Positions 1 to 12,008 of a DNA stretch of 64,000 nucleotides are shown here, one piece after another. The stretch's first letter is position 1, and every line of letters starts with the position of its first letter. Origin of the DNA: Stenopsyche tienmushanensis. Taxonomy: Eukaryota > Arthropoda > Insecta > Trichoptera > Stenopsychidae. The notes under the pieces are model-generated. The model was not told where the DNA came from, did not search any database, and worked only from the letters and a program-made list of their open reading frames with translations. The stretch is from contig WACJ01000102.1 of NCBI GenBank assembly GCA_008973525.1, positions 744,001 through 808,000 of the forward strand. Direction: 5' to 3'. The translations under genes and the position numbers were made by a program.

Positions 1-2560
1 GCAACGTGTTTGTCGAAAGCTGCGTCACGGAGGCTATTGGCAAGTTCATTCGACGGCCAATGAGGCATCGAAGCGACTGATTGCATAATGAGTTGGGCTT
101 CCCAAAGGCAAATCTGCATGAACGCTGTGACACATAACGGGTTAAACCTCCGGCAGTTGACATAATTTATGTCAAACGTTGCATTGAAATCCTACGAATT
201 CCGAGCCGCAACAACAAATCTCTACACACATAGACGTCCTTCGAAGGACGCTAAGCAACACATCCAATATTACGTTCCAATTCTCTCAATCTTGGATTTC
301 GTAAACCAGATCCGAGATAGTTCCGGTTGGCGGACATACCGACAGCTGGCTAAACAGCGTGTGCAAAACGAAATTCAATGCAAATTTAAGCACCAGAATC
401 CCACCAATACATCAACGAGCCGTATGCAAAATCAAAAAGAACGTTCAAGAAATTCGGAAATAAAAAGAAATTTACGAGTCTTATATAAAAAAAAACGGCA
501 AATAAATGACCTTTGAAAGAGGAAATGGGAACGATCTTCAAGCATGGATGTAACCATTAAAGTGTTACAAAATCTAAGTGTATTGTTGGCCGAAAATATA
601 CACATTTGGAATTCAATTGAACTTATCTTTGCATCGAATTTCATTGAAAATAGAGAACGTATTCAAAGCACACATAAGAAACAACCGTTAAAATGTCTCA
701 CAATTCAGAGCTTCACAGCTCGCGATGCGATCCATGAAAAAAATAGGAAACACAGTACTTACAAGGGATATAAAAAATAATTATGAACATAAATAAATTG
801 GATAATAAAACAATTCCTGAATTAGGTGTTATATACAGAGATCAAGATTAAAGAAATAAAATTCTAAAGCGATAGGGATGATGCTTGTATCTTATCTACC
901 AATGCAATGCAAGCAAAATGTCTCATGGAATTCGTTCACAAATACACGATCATCCTAATATACAGGTTAACTATGAACGTTTATCTTAATAAATAATGAG
1001 TATTAAAATTACGAAATAAAAAATTGTATTGTAAATATGATATTATAATCAAAACCAAGTAGAAATTTGATGATTTGGATTATCCGCGTTTGTCCTCCCG
1101 GCAGTCCCCCCGGAAAATCGAGTCTACTGTACATTAAAAAAATAACAATCATGAAAAACATATTAAATTTTATTTGTATGAAAAACCGTATAACTCAGTA
1201 AACGGTGCAAGCAACCGTTTCAAATCTAAATTGGGGCAAATTGATTTTTCCAAATTGATGTCACAAATTGGGACCATTTTAAATATACATCATAATTAAT
1301 ATTACATATCATACACAATTTTCGCAGCTTATTTCCAAAATAACTGCTTTCTTCTTTTTTTTTACAATCAATAGTTTAAAATCATTACCACCACAAGAAA
1401 TATTAATCATCTTGGATCCGTTTATTAATCTTTGTCTATTTAATTTATTCCTATCTTTAAAAGTTTCATTATGTCACATGTAAATATTTCAAAGATAGTT
1501 AAAATTATTCGTAGTTTGCATTAATGATACCTCTCAATCATTCGTAAATTTGCTTTGCAATCTTATGCGATTTATAAATCGACAATTCTCTAATACCTTT
1601 GAAGTAAAAAAAAAACTTCGTCTCTTGCAATAAAAATTACATTTTGCACGCGAATATTAATTAGCTAAAAATATGCATTTTATAAAATCGCATGAATCTA
1701 TCAATATTAAATATTGTTAGTATAAATAGACACACAGACAGCAAATTATTCATCAGGAAATAAATACAAACAACTTCAATATGCATGAGCGTATTCAAAT
1801 GGATATCTTCATATGCTCGCGAGTTACACTTTAATACCACTGTTGTATGGGCCTCACCTTCATGCAAATGTTAACAATTATTCATCAAAATTACATGCGC
1901 CCTTTAAAACTAGATAATGTGGAAACAATTAGCCAAATGTGCATTCTGATGATCGCATGAGATTAAATTTCTGAATTGAGTTGAAGATCGCAATATAGTC
2001 TATTGCAGATAAGAAAACCCGATCTATCAGAATAGATCGATAATTAAACAATGAATCGCTCTATTCAATCATGAATATATTATTAAATTTAAATTCGCTG
2101 AGTAGACGATGAGACTTTATCTTTCAGGTCGCTGTTTAACATGCAGCCTTGGTTAAAGTATTGTGCATCCTGGTTTTGTCATTCATTCGCTCAAGTTTTC
2201 TTACAAATATCCTGAAGTATCTCAGAAAGTTTTTTCTATTGTATCTTAACATTTCCTCGGCAGTCTTGAATCATGAATGAGACAATAGTCAATAGTCACA
2301 CTACGACTTTTTTTTGCATATATGTATTTAAAATTTGTTTTTAATCCTTCTGTCAATGAATTGTTTAATGTGTCTCAGTCATCAGACATTTAAATGCTAG
2401 TTCGAATTGATGACCGCGTGAGCTCCCATTTTCGTATAACACCCCATCAATGTGACTGATAAAATTCCTTTCTTCTGAGACACGGACTAAAACTCGCAAA
2501 ATTCCCGATTTTCCGACAAATTATTTATTTCCGTCGCTGCAGATGAATACTTATATATTA
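1..2560. other. Gene-free A+T-rich stretch
   Basis: No exon with flanking splice sites and no recognisable protein is seen on either strand. A 115-residue open frame at 169-516 (+) is basic, matches no family I know and has no supporting context. The only structured part is a pogo-like end at about 1068-1130, listed separately. Confidence 0.5.
1068..1130 (-). repeat. Single end of a pogo/Tigger-like transposon
   Basis: Read on the minus strand the segment starts TACAGTAGACTC, runs through a G-rich stretch and then reads GACAAACGCGGATAATCC. A TA followed by CAGT and this kind of G-rich subterminal sequence resembles ends of pogo/Tigger elements. No matching opposite end was found nearby, so this would be a solo end left by a deleted copy. 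The assignment rests on motif resemblance only. Confidence 0.3.
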
Positions 2561-2569
2561 TAATACTTA

Positions 2570-2698
2570 GATGTGATTCGTAATTATATTATGGAGGAAT
2601 ACAAAAATTCTAAACCCCATATCTATTATATTTCATATCGATATTCCCATTATTAGAGTCGAGGTGTAGTAAATACATCACCGGTAGGGAAAGGTTAA
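2570..2698. repeat. Partial copy of the TTAA-flanked element seen at 11.8 kb
   Basis: The block around 2600-2640 (CATATCTATTATATTTCATA and neighbours) followed by GTAGTAAATACATCACCGG and GGGAAAGG, ending at a TTAA at 2695-2698, matches the internal and right-end sequence of the element at 11788-12004. No left end with CCTTTCCC is visible upstream, so this copy looks truncated. Confidence 0.45.
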
Positions 2699-2944
2699 TA
2701 TAACAATTTGAAAAACATATATGTACTGTATATGTGTATACATAGATTATACAGTTACGGCCCCTAGGCGTCACCTAAGCTCGTCAATTAGTTACGCCAC
2801 TGTTTCCAAGCGTCCAGATTTCGGCTATTTAGTAGCCTTCATCGTGCTGGTGAGGTGAACGATTTCTGTTAGACAAAAATTTCCATCCCGATTTTTTCGG
2901 GATTATGTTTACTAATCCCGGGATTCGTTCGTTGATACATTCAT

Positions 2945-3135
2945 TCAGGAGACCCGCTGGGTGAACGTTCTAGATAAAACTCTGAGGTTATGCTACCTTC
3001 AATATCGAGCAAATGAGGAGGTGAATGTAATATACAGATGAGATGGATGTAATCCCTTTCTGTGGATGGATATTGAAGATGCCCATAGTTCTGCAGTGGA
3101 CTGTTAGTGGCTGCACTATAATGATGATGATTACA
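2945..3135 (-). repeat. Dispersed modular repeat, copy 1 (reverse)
   Basis: On the minus strand this reads a run of ATC triplets, then a block with GTGCAGCCACTAACAGTCCA, then ATCCATCCACAGAAAGGGAT, then GAACAAGGTGG-like text replaced locally, and ends with GAGCGAATATTG-like and GTAGCATAACCTC text and AGAACGTTCACCCAGCGG. The same order of modules recurs at about 31.5 and 50.0 kb, and parts recur at 19.2, 30.5 and 43.7 kb. It has no protein match and no clear terminal repeats; a SINE or LINE tail is possible. Confidence 0.5.
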
Positions 3136-5274
3136 TCTATCCTAACGCCATAACAAAGTATTGAAAACTTAATAGGGTGCTCAATAGCCAATGCCGTATT
3201 ATATTATACTAAAAAACAAATATATTTCAAAAAATTAAAATAATAGGTGTCTTCCAATAATATTAGAGAGGTCAAGGTAGCATTATATAAATTATTGAGC
3301 AAACAGCTGCATTTCCGGTGATTGTGACCATTTACCCATAAAAATAAATCTTCTTAATATACGATTCGAGCATCTCATAAAGTATTAAAACATATTAAAG
3401 ATCGTCGAAAAAAATGCAATTAAGAGCTAAGCATGTATTTCGCTAAATTATGCAGAAAATGTATACATCCAAATTTATCTTATTAATACCCGGAGCACAT
3501 AAGAGAATAATTATTACAGTTGTTATAAAAAAAAACTATTAATCAACTATGCAAAGAGATCCATGTAGGTTTTTTTTGAGCGAGCAAAAAATTAAAAGGA
3601 TATCAAGAAGACATTAAGACACAATACCAGTATCCAGTCATTAACATCGTGAAATCATCATTGATATGAAATCCGGTCAAAGTACGTTCGGTCAATAAAA
3701 CCTTAAAAGAACACGGGATCGTTTTGTTTTTTGCAATAAAAACCCGGATGTTCCTACAATCCAAAGAGGCTTTGATCATTATTTCGAATTGGTAATATAA
3801 AAAAACGCAATCATTTCGACTTCCATTGATATCGAGCGCAATCCAATTTGTGGAATAAATTCGCACAGAATTGCATTCATTTCAAACACACATCGTTTAC
3901 CAAAAATGTGACGCAAGTATGACGCAAATATGTTTATTTATTTACATCTCGAGAAATTGTGACAGTTGTATGGGGAGGTAAAAAAATGAGGTTTTTTTTC
4001 TCTGGAAATTTCCTTATAAAAAAGTTGTTCGGGTATGTGGCGTCAAGTGCGAATCTCGAAATGATAGCATTGAAGAAATTATAATACGTACCATCTCCAC
4101 AATGCCTGGATAGCCATGAAACATATCGAAAAGATTGGCATTTAAAAAATTCTCTGACGTAAAATACTACCTTGTGACCCTCGGATCACGTGAGACCTGT
4201 CCGTCGGATACGGAAGTCGAAAGCTTGCATTCGTGTTGTAATTAAAGCCTACTCGGGAGCTTTGATTCCGTATAATGACACTTTGATAAATATACACACA
4301 GAACAATAGATCGATATCGAATACTGGGTCGGATCAAATTATAACTACAAACCGGTCGGGTCGCATATTTTGAAATATGGAAATACCCGCTCACAATGAG
4401 TTAAGGATGTGGATTCATTCATAAAATGCCTAACCAACACAATGACTCCCATGAATGCATTTTTATTTGTATTCTTTCTAATAACACTTCTAAAAAAATA
4501 CATTATGTCTTGCAGTGGTTTCCGAATCGACCAAAGATGACATAACGATTCATTCATACTCAATATTGCTTTAAAATATTGAGGAAATCACATGCGTTGT
4601 ATATGAAAACCCGATACACTCATGTAGCAAAAAATTAAAAATCAAGATGTGGAATTTTGTTCAACAATTACCGGCTTACAGTGAAACCACAAAGTGGATT
4701 GAGTGAGCGAAATTGAATAACAATAAGATCTTGGAATTTTTAAATTTAAATTGAAAATCCGGGTGGTATAAATTATACAATAAAATCAGGCGAAATCGAA
4801 TTTCAAGTTAAATGCTTCCATACATAAGTCGATTCCGCGAGTCGTCAATTCAAAATAAAAGCACATCAATAATTTACAACAGCGAGTGAGCATGAAAAAG
4901 TGTAGGTTATACTCAGGTCGTGACTATATTTAAAATTTGCTTGCAGATTTTGGACATTCCAATAAGAATGGTCAGCATTGTACATCTGATATGGATATGA
5001 AGATACAATAAAATTTTAATAAAAACTTACAGTTGCGTAACTCATTTTTTCCATTCATCGATCCAAAAAATAGGATCTTCAATGCATGCCAAGCGATAAT
5101 TTGATATGGAAAAAAAATGTTCTCTAAATCAACTGGAAACGCTTGAGAATTAATTAGGCAGGTTGATTGTGAAATATATTTAAAGGTAATGTTTGATTTT
5201 AATTAATTGAGATCTTGTCTAAAACATTATCAATGCCTACAACTTCTAGGTTAGAAAAAATTATACCTAAATTA
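3136..5274. other. Gene-free A+T-rich stretch
   Basis: Nothing convincing was found: no exon-like frames bounded by splice sites and no obvious inverted-repeat element. Short open frames on the minus strand (for example 3603-3866 and 4345-4563) have no recognisable domain. Confidence 0.45.
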
Positions 5275-5276
5275 TA

Positions 5277-5892
5277 CACTTAAACCTTTTTTGTGCGGTA
5301 GATGCGTTCCACGGAAAATCGCACAAAAAAAGCTATGACTTACATTGAAAATGTGAAGATGCGTTTCGTGGATTTTAAAAACCGCATAACTTTGAAACAA
5401 CTATATAAAATATATCCAAAACCGCATAAAAAAAGTTTTCGATATGACTCAAAATCGCTCTCTTCTTCGGAAGAAATACTATATCCAGTGTCAATGTCAT
5501 CATTGTTTTGTGTAGATTTTCTCTTTCCATATAATTCATAATTGGTAAGGATGTTACTATTTTCCCTAACTCAAAACAAATCCTAAAAAGGCGACTGTTT
5601 AAAAAAAGACTTTTTGAGTTTATTTTATCACAGTTTTAATATTTTTTAAATTGATTTTTTTTTCAAAAGTCTAAATAAAGGGCGTTGTCGTAGTTCAGCG
5701 ATAGCAGATGCAATATGATCACAGTCCTGAATTTTTTTTTCCAAGTTTCGGTTAGTGTTGATGATTTATTTCCTATTTTATCCAAAATATCTCGATATGT
5801 ACTCTTTATTAAATTTAAAAAAAAAATGCTTTAAAAAAACCGCATAACTTCGAAATCGTACAAAAAAAGTCGCACAAAAAGAGGTTTGAGTG
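5277..5892. mobile_element. TA-flanked inverted-repeat element (CACT...AGTG type)
   Basis: The left end reads CACTTAAACCTTTTTTGTGC and the right end, reverse-complemented, reads CACTCAAACCTCTTTTTGTG, so the element carries near-matching inverted ends of about 22 bp. It is flanked by TA on both sides (5275-5276 and 5893-5894), the duplication made by Tc1/mariner/pogo transposases. Just inside, a second motif (CCGCATAACTT) occurs once near each end, in the same orientation. The interior has a short open frame (5302-5541) without a recognised domain. It is probably a non-autonomous element of about 616 bp. Termini resemble those of the next element at 6034. Confidence 0.65.
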
Positions 5893-6033
5893 TAATAAGT
5901 TAACATTTGCTTCATACTTATTTCTTATTGCCGCATTGTCAATTTTCTATGAATTTATAAATCAGATGATACGTTTTATAATCCATATTCTTGAATACAT
6001 ATTGAATAGGTCATTTTCATGTAGTGGAATCTA

Positions 6034-6421
6034 CACTTGGGCCTCGTATAACGCGGTTTTGTATAGCACGTTTGTATAATTTGTGACATGTTTATACACG
6101 CCTTATATAACACGGTTTGAGGGGAAAAATATACATAATTAACATGTTTGATTTAAATGCCATTCAATTTACCTGTTCATCGAAGAGTCAATAAAAAGGC
6201 CTGGTCCACGAGTATTATTTATGAAGATTGGTGCTACAATTGTTTTAAACCTGATGCAGAAGCTTATATGAGGAAAAATATCTTGATTTTAAAGTATTAT
6301 TCGATATTTTTTTGGAACGCAAATCCTTTTTTTTTATGAATTTCAAAGCTTGTATAACACGGATTTGTATTACACGACTTTTTTGCTGAACCATATAACC
6401 GTGTTATACGAGGCCCGAGTG
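6034..6421 (+). mobile_element. Deleted Tigger/pogo-like element with transposase fragment
   Basis: The ends are inverted repeats: left CACTTGGGCCTCGTATAACG, right (reverse-complemented) CACTCGGGCCTCGTATAACA, with TA flanks at 6032-6033 and 6422-6423. The interior frame at 6157-6339 contains NKKAWSTSIIYEDWCYNCF followed by KPDAEAYM. This resembles the segment of Tigger/jerky-type transposases before the second catalytic Asp (family pattern KKAWMT...FxDWFxxxFVPEV). The frame decays right after this, where the catalytic Asp motif should follow. I read it as an internally deleted, inactive copy of 388 bp. Confidence 0.7.
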
Positions 6422-6423
6422 TA

Positions 6424-7965
6424 TGTGATTAATGATAAGGATATACATATATAAAATTATAATACACCAAAAGCAACAGACATAAATTCTCAATAAAATG
6501 AACGTGAAATCTTCCACTTCTGTTTTTTTTACTATGCTATAAAATTGATCATAAATTATTTGCCATATTAAACGCAGCAATAACACTGCTGTTTGATCAC
6601 GCTTTCAATGAAAATCACTTATGTGTAAGAAAAGTCCCCATTAAATCGGAGAAGCTTATCGAATGTCAACGACGCAAGAGCCACTAGGATGTATAAATTG
6701 AATTCAATTAATTAAAACGATGCCTCCGCGTATGAATAAATTGGAAGATCTCCCATGGCGTTGAATCTTCAAGGGCGACAATTCCAAGAATCGAGTACAT
6801 ATTTTCAATCTTGCGTCTATTTAAATACATCATTTGCTTTTAAAAAACGCTGCCACAATTGAATAAAATGATACTGCAGCATTCTTACAAAATTAGAGTA
6901 TAGAATCAATAATTATCATCGTCATTGCTTGTTTAGATCAATTTGCTCTTTGTGGCATAAATATTTACAAAATTCTTCTATTGTTGGTAATCATTGTGTC
7001 GCAAATAAGGCGGCAGTGTCATTGAGAGTGTTTGGCGCGTTTTGAATTCAATTGTGACTTCTGCAAACGGGCAGGAAGATATATCGGACAAGTAGTATTT
7101 AAGGAAAGTTATTTCGCGACGACCTACTTGTTTCCGAGCCACAGGGCCACAGGAAAGGTCATTTGGAATATCCCTAGACTAGAATAATGAAAAAATGCGA
7201 TAGTTATCATCCGACTCTACTCAAAAGCTAGATCCGCCAAAGCGGGTCAGATCTGAGCTAAAAAGCAGAGACGATTGTTTAACCTCTCACGACGTCGAAA
7301 TGTCACCGGCTCAAAGACAAATTTTGACTTTGAATTTGCATTTAATTTGTACGGTGCTCGGCTTTATGCAATTTATTTCCTAGTATGGTAACATCGTGTC
7401 CTTAGGATTCGTTGCGGCAATTACGGAGCCGTTTAACCGAGATACGACCGGGTATTTCCGACTGTCGAAACTGCAACTTTTTTATACAATGTCCACAGTC
7501 TGCAGAGTTGGTTGTTACAGGTCGAGGCTTAAGCGGATCTAGCCGGTAAAGTCTCGTTAGTCTCGGTAGTAGTCTCGTTTGAGACCAGAACTATATATAT
7601 CCGTTTTCATAACGCGTTATTTACGTTTATAAGTACAAAAACACCTACGCGATATCTTGCACGTTTACTGTCTACTCTCACTGACCAATACGCAGGTGAG
7701 ACAGTAAAATTTATATCAGAGTGCTATTTCAGCTTTCACAGAGATTAATACAATTCGATGCATTCATAAAGATTAGGTGCATAAGATTGCGCAGTTCAAT
7801 GAATCCAACTAGATTCCGACTGGGTAGTGCCAAAGATGCTAATTTTCCTATTTATTAACTTTCAATACTGAACCAAATATATGGGATTAGAATTACAATA
7901 GATTTACATAGAACCCAAAATGGTTTTCGTTTTATCGATTGACCGTTTTTGGGGATTAGTTGCAC
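6424..7965. other. Gene-free stretch, partly higher G+C at 7.0-7.6 kb
   Basis: No gene is recognised. The part at about 7020-7600 is less A+T-rich than its surroundings and has several short purine/pyrimidine repeats (TCTCG-type blocks near 7545-7580), but no coding exon or known element can be supported. Confidence 0.4.
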
Positions 7966-9433
7966 TTAGGCTGCTGCACTTTCAAATCGCGTTTTGTGCT
8001 CTTTTGGTGACTATACTCATCAAGAATAAATTGTGATTTTTGAAATTCAAATTTAACAACCCATTATACAATGGATCGATTTTCGCTGAGTGAAGGATTT
8101 ATTCGAAATTTAATGCTTTATAATTTTCTCAAAAAAAAAAGACTGCGCGCCACTAAAAATATTTGCGATGTACTGGGCGATATTTTAAGTGTTCGCAAAT
8201 GTCAAAATTTATCTTTTTAGATCTATGCAGTATTATTTCGATGGGGAAAATTACAAATGACACGATGAGGTCAATAATGGATTTTTAAAATATCATCGTT
8301 GAAAGGCCGTGATGTTATATGATAGAGGCATTAAAAATGTTACCAGATAGGTGGAGAAAGGTTATATCTATTGATAGAAATTACATTTTGTAATATGTTA
8401 AAAATTTTAAAAATATGAGCATTCAAATCTTTCGTTTAAAAAACGAAAATCTTTATGGGTATAACTTATAGTTGTTTATGATCGTGATATATTGTCTCCT
8501 GATAATATTTAAGCAATCACGTTAACATTTAATTAACGATTCATTGCAACGACATAGATATTTATTCTCGCCCAAATTCTAGAATGTGGTTGAAAGTAGC
8601 ATTATAAAGCTAAATTACTCATTGCTTCGGGGTGTTGTAACATAAACATACAATACATTTCTATGATTTACTCTGTTGAAGAATTTTTATGGCAAACAAA
8701 TTGGAGCATGACTCTCGGTCCATCTGTGTTTTGTTATAATTTAAACATCACGATTTATGTAATTATTATCAACATGTGGTTATTGTTTCGTAGAATTTCA
8801 CATTGATTTGAAAAAAAAGAGAACAATTTCACATGTACAGAAACAATTTCGGTCATGTATGTCATGACGTTGAATCATTGGACAGTTTTTAAAAGATAAA
8901 TCTTTGTGAAATGCTTACAAGATTCTCAACAAGAAATATGTTATTACATTTTATTTGACTTGCCTTTTTACGGTCTCTTTTATGGATTATTGCTGAATAC
9001 TTAAGTTTAAGAGTTGGCCTCGAGACTAACTACAGATATTTACTATAAAAACAAAAATATATGTAGAATACTCTAAGGAAAAAATCATGAGCTATGGGCT
9101 TGCTAAATACTTAATAATTCATGATCTACAATGTATTTTGATAAAATATCAATATAAAAATAAATCAAAAGTCAATTGAATATTTTTTACGTTTTTATTG
9201 CTTTTCTCATCTTAACATTTTAATAATGACCTTATTTTGTTTTGAGTCCAAATTTAAGTTTTCATAATAATGGCATAACTACTGTTATTTAATTAGATGG
9301 ATAACAGTTTTGGATCTCCGTGAATATATTATATTATGGACCAAAATGTTTATTTTAGGTATAAATTGAAGGAGTGCTAAATACTCAACGAAATAAAAGT
9401 CACAAATATTCAAATTTCCCGTTGATTCAGTAG
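7966..9433 (+). repeat. Large dispersed repeat, copy A
   Basis: From TTAGGCTGCTGCA at 7966 to GTTGATTCAGTAG at 9433 this segment matches 28586-29604 in the same orientation with few substitutions and small indels. Copy A contains about 470 bp (roughly 8041-8512) absent from copy B. No long open frame and no terminal inverted repeat is visible. It could be a non-autonomous mobile element (for example Helitron- or LINE-derived) or an old segmental duplication. Class unknown. Confidence 0.75.
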
Positions 9434-11340
9434 TTATTTAGATCCTTTGCATAGACGCCTAAATAAACAGTTAAAAACAAGACTTTACGAACGAATGATT
9501 CCAATCCATAATTCATGCAGAGTTTTTATTGAACATGCGAACATTCCAACTCATATAAGACGTTTATATAGACGATATATGACATTTTCATAATAAAATT
9601 CGACAGTTGTACACAAAATGTTATAAAACACGTTTCCTTTAATATTTATGAAGAACAAAAATCTTAATGAACTGGTTTATTTGACGTCAAGGCGATGGAA
9701 TAAAAACAATTGCCGCATATATCCGATCGAAAATAAACATATGTATATAATCTCAAAATGTGCACCATCGATCTGATGATTGAGGAAGAAAAACGCATTT
9801 TCCGGATCTAAATGGACCTAGAAAATATGCCACATGTGTGTGAATGAGCGTTAATAGATAGGTGGAGATCATCATTTATAAATCACTCAGAAATGATTAA
9901 TGGCCAAAACGCAAAAACGCTAACGAGACTACCGCATAAGTGTAATGGCAAAGAAACAATTCAGAAGGTTAATATGTTACAACATTCAAAATAATTAACA
10001 TCGATTTCACCCGGGGGGATGAAATACAAAGAAAACGATCCGAACAGACGTATCAATCAATCCGAAATCGATTTTCATCTGATGTTTAGGGCAAGTGTGA
10101 CACATTTTATAAAAATCAAAATTATATAATACACGCATAACAATCGCGTTTGTGTAATTTTTGTCATCAAAATGCAATCGAACAATAATTGAAAATATCA
10201 CAAAGTCGCTGTGTAAAACGGGTTTCTAATTTCGGGTTTGAGAAGTTTCCTTGTCGAGCTCAATGCGCTCATTTTGCTCATCTACATTTCCTCTCACTTT
10301 GTGTAATATTCATCCTTGATACAAATATCAAACGCACAAAACGCGAATGAATCATTAAACAAAGTTATCGAATAATCGAGCAGATTAACGAATTCCTCAT
10401 GGAGACTTAAATATATGCCATAAACTCCGAATGGACGGATCGTAGGAAACTGGCGATTCTGTGGAAAATTATAAATTAACGTCCGAAGCGATAGTTAAAC
10501 AGAGTAATAAAACCATAGCAATAATCGCTAAGACAACATGACAAAAAACACAATGCAACAGGATATCAGCTGCAATGACTAATCGTTAACAGCTTTAGAT
10601 CAACATGTAATTGGATGAAAGCATGCATGTTGAAATATCAAAACGGATTTATTTAGTTTCATGAATAACCATTCATTCACAGAAGGTTGATTTAGAAAAG
10701 ACAATCGATGATATCGTGTAAATATCAGCAATTATAATAAGTACTTTAAGTAGAAAAGTAATCCATTTTTCTTCATAAACTTAAATGTCTGTCTTCAATT
10801 GCTTATTATTACATAATAGTGATTTTGAATTAAAAGTAGGAAATTAGTGGTGATAATATCAGCTACATTCCGAAATCATATATTCCGGACGGAATGTTTT
10901 AAAGACTTGAATACATGATAATCCATTCAACTTCTCAATTTAATTGTTAAAATTTGTTAATTTCATAATTACTCCTTTTCTATTGAGCAGTCTTGGGAGT
11001 TTCTGGCTGGGTCTTTCTTATTTATTGGCTGTTTAATTTAATTAGGCTAATTTAAAATAGATAACACCTTGCACATCCTACCAAACACACAAAATAACCT
11101 TATTCGATGAAAGCAACAATTGATAATAGAAAAACCTTGAATAATACATGGAACGTCCAGGCACTCATTATGTCACCCTATTCAAAAATGCTCAATTTTA
11201 AAATGATCAGTAAATATCCAGATTGATGGTTTGATGCGAATTTGATTCAACTGATCGAAATTAAATTTCTTCCCGATTCGTTCACATATCTGTTGAAAAT
11301 TAACACTAGAGGGTACAATCGCCTTTAAAAGTAAAAAAAA
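9434..11340. other. Gene-free A+T-rich stretch
   Basis: No exon, RNA gene or element with recognisable ends was found. A short hairpin (ACATTCCG at about 10864 with CGGAATGT at about 10892) is the only visible local symmetry. Confidence 0.45.
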
Positions 11341-11499
11341 AAAAGATGGCCAATAACGGATATGAAACTTTATCGACACTCTGACCACAAAGACCCTAAT
11401 TTATTTGAGAGATTCGCAAGTAAAAAAAGAAGATAACGGATAAGAAATTTTATCGACACTGGCCACAAAAATCCTAATTTATTTAAAGGATTCGCAAGG
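11341..11499. repeat. Tandem duplication of about 80 bp
   Basis: Two adjacent units share TAACGGATA, then TTTATCGACACT, then CCACAAA, then CCTAATTTATTT, and both end in GATTCGCAAG or TTCGCAAG (units about 11341-11420 and 11421-11499). They differ by several substitutions and small gaps, so the duplication is not recent. Confidence 0.65.
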
Positions 11500-11787
11500 G
11501 TTTATATAAAAAAATATACATACATATATACAAAAACAATGCTATTTCTCGTCTCGATTTTTCATTTGATCGTTATACTTAGATTATCATCGATAGACTA
11601 AATTGAGTTTGAAATTATATTTTTACATAAATACGTCCATATAAAATCCGAATAGGAGTTCAAAACATAATGGATTTCATTATTGGATTCATGGATTCAA
11701 AAATATAATATATGGAAAATGAACCAAAATCACCAACAAAGTACCACTAAAAACTTTAAATAGGTTTTCCATTGAATATGTCATTAA

Positions 11788-12004
11788 CCTTTCCCTTACG
11801 ATGCTATGTATTTAGTACGCCATATGATATTCTAAAACCACGTATTTATTATACTTCATATCAATATATAATAGATAATATATATATCGATATAGATAGT
11901 ATATCGAGATTCAATGTAGTAATTTCGTAAAAAAAAAAAAGCCATTATTACAACTTTACTACAACTCGACTCAGTATAGTAAATACACCATAGTAAAGGA
12001 AAGT
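11788..12004. mobile_element. TTAA-flanked small inverted-repeat element (piggyBac-like MITE)
   Basis: TTAA occurs at both sides (11784-11787 and 12005-12008). The left end reads CCTTTCCCTTACGATGCTAT; the right end reverse-complemented reads ACTTTCCTTTACTATGGTGT, followed in both by GTATTT. The inverted ends span about 30 bp with mismatches. TTAA target sites are the signature of piggyBac transposases. There is no coding capacity in 217 bp. A partial relative lies at 2570-2694. Confidence 0.55.
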
Positions 12005-12008
12005 TTAA

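Noticed and set aside
5690..5760. tRNA-like GTAGTTCAGCGATAGC
   Set aside because: Resembles a tRNA D-arm region but has no anticodon arm, T-arm or acceptor pairing, and lies inside a mobile element.
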